Below, piece after piece: positions 26,501 to 39,644 of a DNA stretch of 64,000 bases. The notes beneath the pieces were generated by a model, which was not told the origin of the DNA, did not search any database, and saw nothing but the letters and a program-made list of their open reading frames with translations. Source of the DNA: Zerene cesonia (Eukaryota > Arthropoda > Insecta > Lepidoptera > Pieridae). Position 1 is the stretch's first letter. Each line of letters begins with the position of its first letter. The stretch is from positions 8,351,927 to 8,415,926 of the forward strand of contig NC_052114.1 of NCBI RefSeq assembly GCF_012273895.1, given 5' to 3'. The position numbers were made by a program, and so were the translations under genes.

Positions 26501-29500
26501 CTGTAGAAAACGTAGTGCTGCAATATGAAGAAGATATCGAATACGAGACTGAATAAGCCGAGGCCGAATTTCGTAGCGTCGCCGAAGAATGAGATCCAGT
26601 CGTTGTAGTTGTAGGCGTTGAGGGTCATCTGTAGTATGGAGAAGAAGCCACCGACGAAGTCCAGGAACACATTACCTATACTCCAGCCGACGGTGGACTT
26701 GCGTTTGTAGTTCATGTACGCCTGGAATTATGAGGAAATTCATGAATATTTTTTATTGCACACACATAGAAAGAAAGAGGCTTTTTTATGGTATAGATGC
26801 TAATATGCACAATGTACATGTGCTTTGTAGCTCGTAAGCGATTTCTTCCACGAAAAAAAATCAGACAATGAGGCGTGATAAGAATACATCATCATATTAT
26901 AAGAATTTTATCAGTTACAATGTAGAAAAACATATTTGATTAACAAAATCATACCTTTCAAATAATTGATCATTGAAAAATCTATTTTAAAATCTGACCA
27001 TATCAAAAAACCGAAACCCACCTGCGGTATGTACTTTATAAGCGTGATGCACAGTTTGATATAGCTGCAGTAGTAAAGAAAGTCGAGCCACTTTATCATA
27101 TCGGCCGCAGCGAGACTCGCGGTGACGATGACCACACACACGAAACCGGAGAGGATCCCGCGGCCCGTCAGCGATACGCGCTGTTGGTCGCGCTGGAAAT
27201 TTATTAATAAATACCAATTTAAAAAAAAAAACGCGTTTTCGGTCTCTAAAATATTTAGTAATAAAACATGAAATCGCCAATTTTAAAACGTACCAAACGG
27301 AAAGCTTTCAAATAAAAAAATTATCATCAAAACCTGTAACAAAGTAACAAAAAAAAAAGTCCGTCGAATTGATACCCTCCTCCACTTTTTTTGAAGTCGG
27401 TTGGCAACAGTACATACCTCATACAAACAGCATTGAGTTATAGTGACGAGTGTCGCGAACACAGCGTGGAGTGAGAAGAATACATCGTTCAGTTGTACCG
27501 GGTTCAGACTACGAGGGTGGCGGCTGAAATATTCGTCCTATAACCAAATAATGAATATAGAATAAAAATCGAGTAGGATCAAGAATCGTCACTTTACACA
27601 GTTGTAACATTTACCACCGGTTCGGATAGCAGTTTCTACAGAGAGGAAACCGCCGAAAAATCCGGCAAGAAACTATGTAGTTGCTCTTTTAAAACAATAT
27701 CAATTTTATATTTTAGTCATACATAATATGTATATGACAATGATGCCAAAGAACTGTCCTGTGGTTCATAAGCAACAACGCTAAATGGTTTGGAATATTT
27801 GTAAAATAATAATCCGACTTGTTTACTTGTAAAATAATAATTCGACCTGTTTACTTGTAAAAGCAATAAACCTTCGTGTTTAAATTCATAATAATAAATA
27901 CTGGTCCTGGCTAAACCTGGGTGGACTCGGATTACACAAAACAATATACCTTATCACTCAGATGTCACATAACTTTCAAAATCGAACCAACAGTTTTCGA
28001 GTTAATCCAGTACAAACAAAACAGAAGGAAAAAATCTCCTGTACAATAACCGTCTACACAAAAAGTCGGCCAATCTTTTGACAAAAAATTTAAATTTAGT
28101 TGATTCTAAATTATGTTTTGTTTAACATCACCTTGAATATTAAACTAAAACTTTGTATTTGTAAAACAGATTCCGTATTGTATATTATATACTAGCAAAG
28201 TTATTATTTAATTCACACACTAAATCACACAAACATTGTAAATGTGAAAGTTTGGATGTTTGTCCGTCAATCACGCTGAAACCACTGAACGGATTTTGGT
28301 GAAATTCAGAATGTACCTCTTGAATCACAATATCTATTAAAAAACACCCATCAAAATACGTTGTTAAGTTTTAAGCATACATACATACATTTATAGGAAA
28401 GACGCGGAAAGCGACTTTGCTTTATTTGTATATTGTTATAGTGAGTCAATATAAACATACGGCTTGTATGTAATTGACTGACAGCCTCTTTGGTCTAGTT
28501 GTTGATGCGTTCGCATTAAAATCGGGTCATGGGTTTGATTTCCATTGGCGTTATAAAGACTTTACGTTCTAACGTAGTAAGTAACATAGATAACCTACTT
28601 TAGTAGAGATATTATCTATGGATGTGAGTGTATTGTGAAATAATCTTCTAATGTCTCATCAAAAGGACACAAGATCAATTTTCAAATTTTAGATACAAAA
28701 AACAGAATAAAAATACTCTTTTTTAATTATTTCAAAAGCTAAAAAGAGTATTAAAACATTATGTTTATGTACTACTAGCTGCACGCCCCGGCGCCGCCCG
28801 GGTAGTCATTTATGATCATTTGAAATAATATAAACTATCCTATCTTTTAAGTTGAATCAAGCTGCACATGCAAGAAATAAATTCATCTTTACTTCACACC
28901 GAAAATTAATACAAGTGAATGCTTCTTGGTACAATACTTAATGCGTGAGCGTAGAACCGAACGGTCCTGGGTTCGATTCCCGAAAAAATGTCTCCTACTA
29001 CTACCAACGTGTCCATAAAGTACATACCCCACTAGGGACTTCACAAGTATAAAAAAAACAGTTTCTATTAAAAGCACACACCTGAATAGCCTTAGAATAG
29101 AACAATGCACAGTTGAACAGCGAATACATGGTGAAACCCATGAGATTCAACGCGAGGAAATCGAAATTCAGCCCCACGACGCTCTTCCTCTTAAAATTTA
29201 TATATATTTGCGGGTAGAATGACACCGACCACGCCACGAAGTAGATCCAACCCATTATGTATGAAATTACGTAGATGGCGTTCGAGTGCATCACCGTTAT
29301 ACGCATGAACATTGAATCTAGACTGAAATGAATAACATTAAATTGATTAATATTTATTAACTGTTCATAGTTAAGGTATATTTCTATTGTGAATTAGGAT
29401 TTTATTCAAAAAATATCAGCCTTTATTATAAGCATAATATACAATGTATTTATTACATTTCGTTACAGATGATAAAGTAAAAATTGATGAAACATACTAA

Positions 29501-31992
29501 TATTATATATATCTATATAAAAAAATAATTAATAATAATTAAGAGGATATTGTAACATATGTTACAAGAAGAAGGACTTTGGCAATATGTTTGTATTGCT
29601 AAAATATAGATTTCTCATCTTTACTACTTTCGATATTTTATACGAAACATAAACGACGAATTTAAATAAATATCGTCTCCAATATTAACATTTAATATTT
29701 GCAATTATATCAGCACAATATTGCACTATACTGCAAAACAATATGTGATGTTATAGCAATTTAAATAACAGATTCATCCTGGTCCTTCGAGCTGGAAAAT
29801 TATATTTCATCCAAAATTTCCATCACTTACTTGATAATACCGGTTGGCGTAGCGTTAAAAGCGACTTCGGAGTGTCCCGGACTCCTTCCATATGCGCATA
29901 TATCGTACGTTAGTTCTACGGTTTGGTTGGGTTGCTCCGAGCCCGGTATCGATATGTATGGCGGCATGAATTGCACTATGTCTGGATGCTGTATTTGCGG
30001 CGTCACTGTTAATGTCACGTTGTATTCGCCGCTGAAATGTATTTTATATTTCATTATTTATATACAGAACTAGCTGCGCCCCGCGGTTTCATAGGCGTAA
30101 GTCTCTATCCCGTAGGAATATTGGGACTAGATGCCCATGTGTTATTACATTTGTCCAGCTATCATGTACCAAATTTCATGGCAATCGGTTCAGTAGTTTT
30201 TGCATGAAAGAGCAACAAACATACATACATCCATGCTCACAAACATTCGCATTTATAATATTAGTAGGAAGGATAGGATTAGTAGGATGAAAACTTTCTT
30301 AGTCTTAGTGAGACATCTTTATGTAAACATAATTCATGTTTCTTTATATCAATCTACAAGCGTGGCATACAAGATTAATTGATACATATATTAATATTAA
30401 GTTTTACAATAATTAACCAGCTGCATAAATTTAATCTATAAAAATCACTGATTAATTACATATAGCAATTACTATGTTACCTAATACTTGCAAAAACAGT
30501 TTTTAGTGCACAACTTTAATTCTCCCTAATAAAACATACATAACTCGCTTTCCAATTAAAGGTCACCCACGGCCTTGTGGATAGATACCTCTAGAGATAA
30601 GTAAAAGCAATTTTCTATCGAACCCAAGAATCATGTCAATTGTGAGAACGTTGGTTGAATTCCACATGCGTGAATTGTTCAGGCATTTGACAAAATACTT
30701 ACATCTGTACAAGTTTCAATAGATGTGTTTCATCGACCAGTAGGTTGAGGGTAGATACGTCGATGTACATTTTCTCTGCCTGACAGTAAATGCATGGTAA
30801 GCCTGAAATATAGACAAACATTATTTGGATATCATTACAATATTCAATGGCATATAACTGTGTTGGTATAGATATTATATTAATTATGTGTTGCAAATAC
30901 GCCCGAGGTTCATTTCTTAACATCGTCCGTCCATATTGGCTCCTATTGTTCCTATAATGGAAGCTGACGGACCTCTTATAGGAGTTAAGGATATAAATCA
31001 TAATCCACCACGCCCATCAACAGCAGGCAAGCAGTGGTTTTGTGGTATACAGAGTACTAGCTGCGCCCTGCGGTTTTACCCGCGTAAGTCAGCATACCGT
31101 AGGAATATCGGGATAAAAAGTTGCCTGTATGTTATACCAGTTGACCAGCTGTCTACGTACCAAATTTCATTGTAATCGGTTCAGTAGTTTTTGCGTGAAA
31201 GAGACACAAACACACACACATGCTTACAAACTTTCGCATTTATAATATTAGTAGGATAGGATAGGAAGTAGGATATTAATTATGTGTTTAAAATACGCCC
31301 AAGGTTAATTTCTTAACATCGTCTATCCATATTTGCTCCTATTGTTCCTATAATGGAAGCTAACGGACCTCTTATAGGAGTTATGGATATAAATCATAAT
31401 CCACCACGCCGGTCAACAGCAGGCTACCAGCGGTTTTGTGGTATACAGAGTACTAGCTCCGCCCCGCGATTATACCCGTAGGAATATCGAGCTAAAAAGT
31501 TGCCTATGTGTCATTCCAGTTGTCCAGTTATCGGTTCAGAAGTTTTTGTTTAAAAATATGGATATATGTATGGATGTTTGTTATATTTTCACGAGAAAAC
31601 AGCTTATCGTTTCTGTGTAAAATTTCGTACAAGAATAGACTATTATAGCCTGGATAAGCACATAGGCTGCTTTTTAACCTGAGCACCACGCAATTGACGT
31701 AGCGGGTTACAGCTAGAATAGTATACTTTTTAATTTAAACCTAAGGCTTTTCTACACTGAACTGTCAATGCTTCTGCAATCAATATATATGCAGTAAGTA
31801 GTACTTACATCCATGTCCATAAAGAAACAGATGTATATCATCAGCCCCATACCCCAGTAGGGGACACGGGATTTCACTTTTTAAGTAGTACTTACATATA
31901 AATAAAAATACGATGGAACTCTCGACAATGTGCGCTAGGCTATAACTAGATCTCCCGGCTCCGCGTGAATACATTTTGCCCGATCTCCACAT
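23534..31992 (-). CDS. Ctns: Cystinosin, lysosomal cystine/proton symporter (isoform A, 8 coding exons)
   Basis: Exports cystine from the lysosome lumen with protons. Coding exons on the minus strand: 31992-31896, 30802-30703, 30031-29831, 29322-29082, 27537-27418, 27192-27022, 26721-26501 and last exon 23576-23534. All junctions are GT-AG and the phases fit (1,0-phase and 2-phase joins all resolve), giving 397 residues; human cystinosin is 367. A signal peptide is likely at the N-terminus, with hydrophobic core IVFLFICLPCIYC and cleavage near residue 41. The luminal region carries three N-glycosylation sequons (NVT, NQT, NAT) in exon 3. The seven-helix core has both PQ-loop signatures: SFYPQIY (PQ at 170-171) and KYIPQAY (309-310), plus LNFDFLALN, LNDVFFSLHAVF and KSTVGWSIGNVFLDF, typical of cystinosins. 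The tail of this isoform is HADEKKYDLNGKA, reminiscent of the vertebrate tyrosine-based lysosomal signal, although YDLN is not a strict YxxPhi motif. Family assignment is very secure; the first exon and the choice of last exon are less so. Confidence 0.93.
23970..24969. other. Assembly gap, exactly 1000 N
   Basis: A second placeholder of exactly 1000 N, in the intron between cystinosin exon 7 and exon 8A. A further exon could be hidden here. Confidence 0.99.
24984..25038 (+). repeat. 55-base repeat end, identical in reverse to the right edge of the window
   Basis: AATGTAATATTTTTTTATAA through GGCCAGACTAAGTAT is perfectly matched by the reverse complement of 63946-64000. It starts 15 bases after the second gap. 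Probably one end of a transposable element. Confidence 0.8.
28215..28430 (+). mobile_element. Diverged family G-like element in cystinosin intron 4
   Basis: Shares GAAAGTTTGGATGTTTGT and AACCACTGAACGGATTTTGG with the family; the 3' end has degenerated. Confidence 0.55.
28484..28690 (+). mobile_element. tRNA-headed SINE-like element in cystinosin intron 4
   Basis: CCTCTTTGGTCTAGTTGTTG then GGTCATGGGTTTGATTTCC look like A and B boxes of a tRNA-like Pol III promoter, followed by a non-tRNA body. Confidence 0.5.
28773..28872 (+). mobile_element. LINE/RTE-like fragment in cystinosin intron
   Basis: CTAGCTGCACGCCCCGGC, GCCCGGGTAGTCA and TAAACTATCCTATC match the 5' part of a common lepidopteran RTE-like tail. 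Confidence 0.5.
28928..29036 (+). mobile_element. SINE family S1, deleted copy in cystinosin intron 4
   Basis: Head with AATGCGTGAGCGTAGAACCG and B-box CCTGGGTTCGATTCCC, then GTGTCCATAAAGTACATACC and CCCCACTAGGGAC. It ends 46 bases from the exon 4 donor. Confidence 0.75.
30069..30290 (-). mobile_element. Family A element in cystinosin intron
   Basis: Full-length copy inserted 38 bases upstream of cystinosin exon 3, in the same orientation as the gene. Confidence 0.85.
31056..31275 (-). mobile_element. Family A element in cystinosin intron 1
   Basis: Full-length copy forming the right part of the first unit of a tandem duplication. Confidence 0.85.
31452..31550 (-). mobile_element. Family A element, truncated
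   Basis: Partial, internally deleted copy in the second duplication unit, merging into another family at 31556. Confidence 0.75.
31556..31718 (+). mobile_element. Interspersed element, family H (related to A)
   Basis: Shares ATGTTTGTTA, GAAAACAGCT, AAGCACATAGGCTGCTTTTTAACC and GGTTACAGCTAG with 47775-47987. Confidence 0.65.
31818..31882 (+). mobile_element. SINE family S1, 3' fragment beside cystinosin exon 1
   Basis: GTCCATAAAGAAACAGATG, CCCCATACCCCAGTAGGGG and ACACGGGATTTCAC are the 3' half of S1. It lies 14 bases beyond the exon 1 coding end. Confidence 0.7.
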
Positions 31993-32014
31993 GTTCCTTC
32001 GCTTTATAAATTAT
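31993..32014 (-). promoter_or_regulatory. Cystinosin 5' UTR and likely acceptor before the start exon
   Basis: Just upstream of the ATG at 31992 the minus strand reads TTGTTCACAG followed by ATAATT, a moderate splice acceptor at 32016-32015. This suggests the start exon is not the first transcribed exon and that a non-coding 5' exon lies further upstream. Confidence 0.35.
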
Positions 32015-34425
32015 CTGTGAACAATTTACACTAGTGTTATAATTAACTTAAAAAGCACTAAAAAGAAAATGTCTCAGAAAAGCTATTAGTCGAGTGATTT
32101 AAAATCATTATAAACATTTTTTACAATACGAATTTAAACTTTAATTGCTCGTTACTCGAATGCATTTCTGTATATGGTAAAAGTTACTTAAAACAATATA
32201 AAACATTTATATTTAAAACTGATGAGAACTTGTCTTCGTTAAGGATATTGATGTCCTTTTTTTTGGTTTTTTTCTAGAACGCTTATTTTCCTTACAATAT
32301 TTTCCTGTATCTGTCACGTAAATATCAAACCACTGCGTTGTAATTATAAATTATAGTCGTCAACATCATCATAATTTATAAAACAAAGTAATTTAAAGAC
32401 AAAATTCCCAACAACTCTTCTTGAAAAATAAAAATTATCTATGTTCAAATCTAAAAATCCCAACCTTTTAGAAAGCATTGACTCAGTACCGCGATTACCC
32501 ATTTTACATTTCCGAACAGAATAATATATTTAAAAAAAACAGAACTTATAGATACAGATTTACTTTTTTTGCATAGATTATAGAACTACTTACGTAATCA
32601 TAAAGAAAGGTACCAAAGAATTATTGTAAATCAGTTTTCATTTTACGATAATATTTTTTTATACTCAAGTAACTACCGAACGTGTATATTCTCGATATTT
32701 AACATTTCATCATTGGATAAATGAACAAAACTCCAATCTGGTTTGTCATTAACTTTGCCGTCTTAAAAACAAAATATAACTCTAATATCTATTTTTAATC
32801 AATACTTATAACAACAAATGTCTCCCACTATTCTTAATTAACAGCCACGCAACACGAAAGGTCAAACATAATAAAACGCATAAATACAACAAATTAAGTA
32901 CTCATAATAGGTGTAAAAGCAATGAACCGTGCTTAATCGACACAGCATTATCATTGAAATATTCAAAACAAACATTACCTCTCAGCTATTCGCCAAATAA
33001 ATACCACCTGTTACAATTCTAAAGATTGTTACGCAATACAGTTATTTTAACGAGAAAATATTTGAGGTTTTACGACGTCGATAGAAATAGAAATTGGAAA
33101 TTGAAATTTGTGATATTATGCAAAATACACATACTTAAAAAAAAAGTATTAGATGTATACAACAAAATTAATAGAAAATTGTATATGCTTATTGGATTAT
33201 GAAGATATATATATATAAAACGTGGTTTACACATTTTCAGTATCAAATATATTATTGTGGTCCCGGCATTATGGCGATGTACATACAAATACTAAAAAGC
33301 ACCTGCTCCGTGCAGTCGTGACTAAAAACATAACTTCGTACACTCAATTCAAATCGTTTTCAAAATATTGTCTTTATTAATTTGAGATTTGTATATAAGT
33401 AGGTACGTTTCTATTGGTAACAACTTACAACGAACGTATTGAAATTGCCTCTAAAAAATTAAAATTAGGCACTGCATTCAAGCAGTGGTCAATACCAAAA
33501 TTATTAAATTGCTAAAGAACTATTTACACTATTATGACAGTAAAGTGAGTTCTGTACAACCAAATATTTCTTCTTCAAGATCTAAACTACACATGCATAA
33601 TATATATACCCAGTTAAGTTGTCACGAATGAAACATCGAACGCGATTGAATTTTAATCGAAAAATCCATTAAAATTCAAATTAACAAGTTTTATGTTGCA
33701 ACGCGTATAAAAACGATAGTCACGTGTGACATTCGACATAACCAATGTTTATTTGTTAGCCGTCAGAACAATTTCAGACTCAATTTAATTCGATATGATA
33801 CAACCATTCCATCTGTAATCAAAACGGTCTGATTACGCAAAAAAAAATCCTATTAAGTTTAAAAACTTTCATATATTTGAGTTGTGACTATTATCTGATA
33901 TAATATTCACAATTGAGACCCACACTTTGATAACGGTTTGCAGAAGACTAATGACTACGGCGTAAAGTCAATGTTGAATTTTTTACTCACCTCAAAAACC
34001 ATTCGACCAACAGACTTTGAATTACATATAAAAACAGAATCCCAACCATTCCACTGTGAAGATTAACGCTTCTTGTGTTTTTACGATTGATTTAAAGTCA
34101 ACAAAAACACTGCTTTAGATATTTAGACACGCCGACTTATCGCTTATTATTTTTATCCATTGAAAATATATAAAGTAATCTTATCAATCAATCAATTAAT
34201 GTGAATACGTTACCAATTAATTGATAAAATAATAAATTATCAGTGACGTTTTAAATGCATGTATAACTGCAGGTTGGAAAAAAATGATATCTATATTTAT
34301 ATAGTATTTGTATTGTACCAGAAATACCTACTAGGCACAATACAAAAAGCAAAGAGATCAATATTTGATGATGATTTGAATGAATTTTTCAAATCATCAT
34401 CAAATATTGAAATCGAATTGCATTT

Positions 34426-34635
34426 AATTTTTAGTTTTATAGCATTGAGATGCTTTATAAATGAGAAATTTTGAAAGAATAGAAAAAATTTGATCACGAG
34501 GCAGGATTCGAACCTGCGTTTCTTGCCTAACCGTAGCAACGCCTAGCCTCTCGGCCACCCGTGACGGTTAGGCAAGAAACGCAGGTTCGAATCCTGCCTC
34601 GTGATCAAATTTTTTCTATTCTTTCAAAATTTCTC
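34426..34635. mobile_element. Fold-back tRNA-derived SINE (copy 2), perfect 72-base inverted arms
   Basis: Left arm 34463-34534 and right arm 34564-34635 are perfect reverse complements over 72 bases with a 29-base spacer. The minus-strand monomer reads GGGTGGCCGAGAGGCTAGGC ... GCAGGTTCGAATCCTGCC, then CTCGTGATC and a T-rich tail. A 14-base target-site duplication, ATCGAATTGCATTT, lies at 34412-34425 and 34636-34649, indicating retroposition. Confidence 0.85.
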
Positions 34636-36111
34636 ATCGAATTGCATTTTCAATTCGAATTATGTCGTGAACATTTCCGATTTCTGAAGAGAAACAATAC
34701 ACAAGAACGAAAGGTATTTTACAATGCCATGAAGTAGAACTATTCTCTACAGTCTACTTGGATATAAAAAATAAGCCTGTGACTTCCTGCCGCTGACTAA
34801 ACAAACCAAAGCAACTGATCTAAGAGGATGGCCTTTAAATAACTAGGTAACTCGATTCCAAGACCAAGCATCGTGTTGCTGAACGCAGTCAAATCAACGG
34901 ACGTGATCGAAACACTATTTGTATGAAACAAATTGGCTATTCACAAGATAGTTTGGTAACCACCAGTGTGTAAACTTATTATTTTATATGATGTTAACAT
35001 CATCAATAGATTTTTCTTTCTGTTTTGTTCAGATTCATATATTGTAGGTTTCGGTTTGTATTTTAACCAAACTGTGATACTTTCGTATTAAGCTTATAAT
35101 CGTACTTTTCTATTAAATTTTTGTAAATAAACTGTTTCTAAACATACTGAAGAATTTATTTTAAATGAAGCTTAACTAAAACGGTACCTTTTAATGAATG
35201 GAAATAAATTTCCAAAAAGATCGCCTATTAAAAATATACAATTATCTAAGGATACTGGATATATTATCGAACTGAATTATCATCAGTAAGGAGCTAGATA
35301 CTTACAAAAAAAACCTCTTCAACTAAGATCCCAACTACAATTTCGCGGTATCGTGACCATACAATTAGGTAATCCATGCATATTAAATAAATGATCATTA
35401 AATAATTACTTCACATGCTAAATAGAGTACATGCAGCAATTATTCACATGCATTAACCTAATGATCTTCAAGTCATTATGAGTAATATCAGATAAGACAC
35501 GTAAAGCAAGATTTCTAAAACCTAGACCTTTTAAAAAGCCTACGTATAAAACGATATCAATCGATATAACTTCCTTTTAAGATATTTGATGGCCACATTG
35601 ATAAAATATGTTATCGTTATAGTCTTCAGGACGCTTAGTGGAAATATAACGAACAATATTATAAAAACATTATTATCGATAACTTTATGTTTTTTATCAT
35701 GGATTTCCCCGCGAAATGCTCTTGTCATTAACAGCACATTAATATTTTCTCTTGCCATACAAACTCGTTTAAAGCGTTCTGATCGCAACCGTTGGAGACA
35801 AAAACTTGTCACCATAAAATGCGAACTTGGCGAAATGGGACAGAGTAATCATAATTAAACTTGCACTTTAAGTATGGATAATTAAAGTGAATTTTCGATT
35901 GCATACATAACGGCGACAACAGTTACACTAAGTGCATGATAATGTGAAAGTTATGCAATGACCATACACGATGGCCAATGGTATTTTATGTAGATAACGT
36001 TCTCACGAGGACAAAATGCGCAAACAGGCTTTCAAAGGAACAAATAGTGAATAAGAAGCACCGTATACAATATAACTACATAAAATAAAACAAAGTCGTT
36101 TTCTCTGTCCT

Positions 36112-36268
36112 CATGTCCCTATGTATGCTTAAATCTTTACAACTCCGCAATGGATTTCGATGGGTTTTTTTAATAGATAGAGTGAATCAAGAGGAAGGTT
36201 TATTTGTATATTAACATCTATTAAACTACTCCGAATTAACGCGTGCGAAACTGCGGGCAAAAACTAGT
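36112..36268 (+). mobile_element. Diverged family G-like element
   Basis: CTCCGCAATGGATTTCGATG, AACTGCGGGCAAAAACTAGT and the overall layout resemble the family. Confidence 0.55.
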
Positions 36269-39200
36269 ACAATATTCATCTTGAATACGCGAAAGCAACA
36301 TTTATACTCCGAACCTGTTCAGCCAATCAATCCACCAGTTTGAACACTTCATTTATAAAATAAAAATAATTTAATGAAAAACTAAAGGGTATTATAAAAA
36401 GAGGTACTTCAAAGTAGAACAGCGATTACCCAAAAAAATTACACTTAAAAGTTAGTACGCAGGCAAATATTTAAAGATGAAAATACATTTTTAATTAAAT
36501 TTAATCACAGCAATAGCGTACCATATACAGTACACATAAATCACTGTTTACATCTACGGTTCTATCACGCTATCTGTCATAAAATCGAGCGATCTTTATT
36601 ACAGTTATTACAAAACCATTACCTATCTCGAGTCAGCTACGATAATCTTTTGATATCATCGCGTGATAAAATGCATTTGAAAATTGCACAATCATATATG
36701 GTACAAATTAATCACACTTTCAACTGTGAAAACGTAACTAATAACTAAAAAAGCATCTAATTTATTTTTAAATAAATAAGACTACAAATATTCGCAGGAA
36801 CATGAAGAACGAAAACAATGTTACAAATCAATTTATATCGTCGCAATACCGTCGAATATAAAATAGTTATTTTAGTCAATAAAATATATATTACCTTATG
36901 CATGAACAAAACCTTTGTTTATGCGCAGTTATTTAAGCATTTATATTAGTAATGTTTCCACATTTCATTGAAATAAGCATTATCAATAAAAATCTAATCC
37001 ACCACTTCAATTATTAATCCTAGTCAACGGCGTAGAATGCAGAATGCATATACCGACACAAACATCGAAAACACGATAACAAGAAGAAAGTATTCGCATC
37101 AAACCTACATCCGTGAGGATGTTTAACAAATTTCTACTGTCTATCTCAGTTTAGTTTGTATTCCGTTGCTTTTTCCCATCATTGAAACGCCCAACCACAA
37201 TTCGCAAACAAACCACGTATACATGAAAGTGCTAAAAGCTTCGGTCGTTGAACTAAACGAAATAAACATTGAAAAGGAGCACGTAGTTAATTAGACAACA
37301 ATTGGATTGTTCGTTAAACAAACTTAAATAAAACGTACAAGCGATTATGAGTGAAGGGAAAATAAATATTGATTGTAATTTGTACATGTCCTTGCGAACA
37401 TGTCATTCTAAAAATATCAGTATTACCGAAAATGCGTTATATACCTACTACACGTAATTATAGCTATTCAAAGATCATAACATTATGCGTATTAAATTAA
37501 TCTTCAAACAAATGTAATAGATATTTTTTAATTCAATCAATGAATGATACACAAACAAGAGACAATTAGAGCATTATATATAAAAAAAAAGAACTCGACC
37601 GTGGAGATTTTCATAAAGTTCCACTTAGGCATTAAAGAGTGTAAAATAATTTTTAAAATATTATAATACATGCAAATGTATGTAAAGGCAGCGTTACGTG
37701 TACAACGTGCGTCTACAATTGACAATATTATTAACATTTTTAATGTTATGTCGCATACGAATGTAGGTAAAAATAAATAAATACCCAAATAGTAAAACTT
37801 TCGTATCCAGACATTGATTAAAATGGTTTTATATCATACAATTATCAGTAAAAACGAAGGTAAGCTCCTAATGTTGCGTATTTATTATGTGTAAGGACAC
37901 AAGTTCATAAAACGCAGCATCGCGATAAAACATTTTGAATAAAATGCTTCATCCTTCTTGATGTAAATGATGGTTCAAATCGTAACACGTTTAAATAAAA
38001 TATTACAAGATATCATTTCAAGGATAAATGTTATCTTCTATCTCTTAACTAAATATAATAAATTCAGTAGAAAATCGTGCAATTTAAAGAACTATATACT
38101 TGGTACTTGATGTTTTAAATTATGCAACAATTCATATTATATATTATTAACCATCCGTAAATCTTTCGTTATTGTCCTTTGTCCAAATTGTCATTTGTTA
38201 ATATTTATTGACAATATTGACAAAATATGATATACTTGTTATGCATATTTTTTATTATAACTATTAGAATAATTTACCTTCTGCTTTATTAAGTATTTGG
38301 AAGAAATACAGAAATAAAACTCATACTAGTTCAAACTTCAATACTTATAAATAATATAAGTATATGAAATTATCTTCTTATAATGCCATCTCCTATGGAA
38401 GGTTGGATCATAAGTTATTTAAATTTTGGATACTGTTGTATTAAACAATGATTTAGCGCTCTTTCCAAACCATTGACGGAGAATTCAGAGCCATGACATC
38501 CATCAGCGGCCAGATCATACCTGCCATTTTACCTTGCATGATTAGTTGAAGGTTCTCATATTTTTTTGTGTTACGCGTATAAAAATTACATGTTGTTTAA
38601 TTACGAAAAGTCCCTATATTTATTATAAATAGTAGTGTAGATATTCTATTCAGTAAATATACGGAAATGCAGACATTTGTGACAATATATACTGTGCTTT
38701 TGTTACTGTTCTAAGATACAGTCAAAATCTGTTATAATGACATCAAAGGGACATCGTAACAGCCGATGATGATGTTATGTTGATAATTCAGCTGGGACCC
38801 TAGATTTTGGTCATTTTAACCAATATGTTGTTATAAATAATATTGTTGTAAACAGTTTTGACTGTAATTATTTTTTTATGCATAGGGATTATATAGCCTG
38901 AATAGCACAATACAGACTTTTTATACTCCGCAATACAAGGGGTATTGCGAAAACAAAGATATATAACCAACATTATATTATATTCATATATTAAAATCGA
39001 AATACTTCAAACCCAGTCACAATATGTCGTCACTTATAACATACAAATTGGCCGGTGTAAATCTTATTGTTAAGTAATCAGACCAATAATTTTCGACACT
39101 AGCTACCACAAGGTCAAAACTTTATTAGAAAGGTTAGATATTCAAAAGAGCATCGTTACTTCACCAGATATATTCAACAGTGGGATATGTTTTAGTGGCT

Positions 39201-39644
39201 ATAATTGAAAATGGCTATGAAAAAAAAATCAAAATTCATATTTCACTAAACGTACGTTACAATGAGCCCTAAGTATATAATTTTCCTCACAAAATGTTCA
39301 ACAACGGTAGAATTAAGAAGGTTTATTTTTAATTTATCTTGCTATTGTTCAACAACTTCTGTAGTACTTTTGAGTCGTCTTTTTGAGTCGTTGAGTAATA
39401 CCATAAGACTATTATGGAAAAAGAAAATATAACATACAACCTCAACAATGTGCATCGGCTTTAATCAAAACAAATCACAATGATAAACGTGTTATCTGAA
39501 AAGTTTTTAAAATTGAAACGACCTTCAAACAGCGACTAAATAAGTGATCATCTTTTATTAACGGTAGCTCACAATATGAAGTCAAATATTTTCAAACTGC
39601 AACAAATGAGGATATTTTATCTTAAAGTAATTACTTTTCAACTG

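Larger units (their letters stand above)
30880..31550. repeat. Tandem duplication, unit about 396 bases, in cystinosin intron 1
   Basis: TTAATTATGTGTT, AACATCGTC, TCCTATTGTTCCTATAATGG and AATCATAATCCACCACGCC recur at a constant offset of about 396 bases, each time followed by a family A element. The second unit is truncated at its right end. Confidence 0.8.

Noticed and set aside
30936..31175. Open frame in cystinosin intron 1
   Set aside because: It lies within the tandem duplication and a family A element.
34499..34600. A functional Ser/Leu tRNA gene
   Set aside because: It has A- and B-box words but is embedded in an inverted SINE dimer with a target-site duplication and lacks an intact cloverleaf in both arms.
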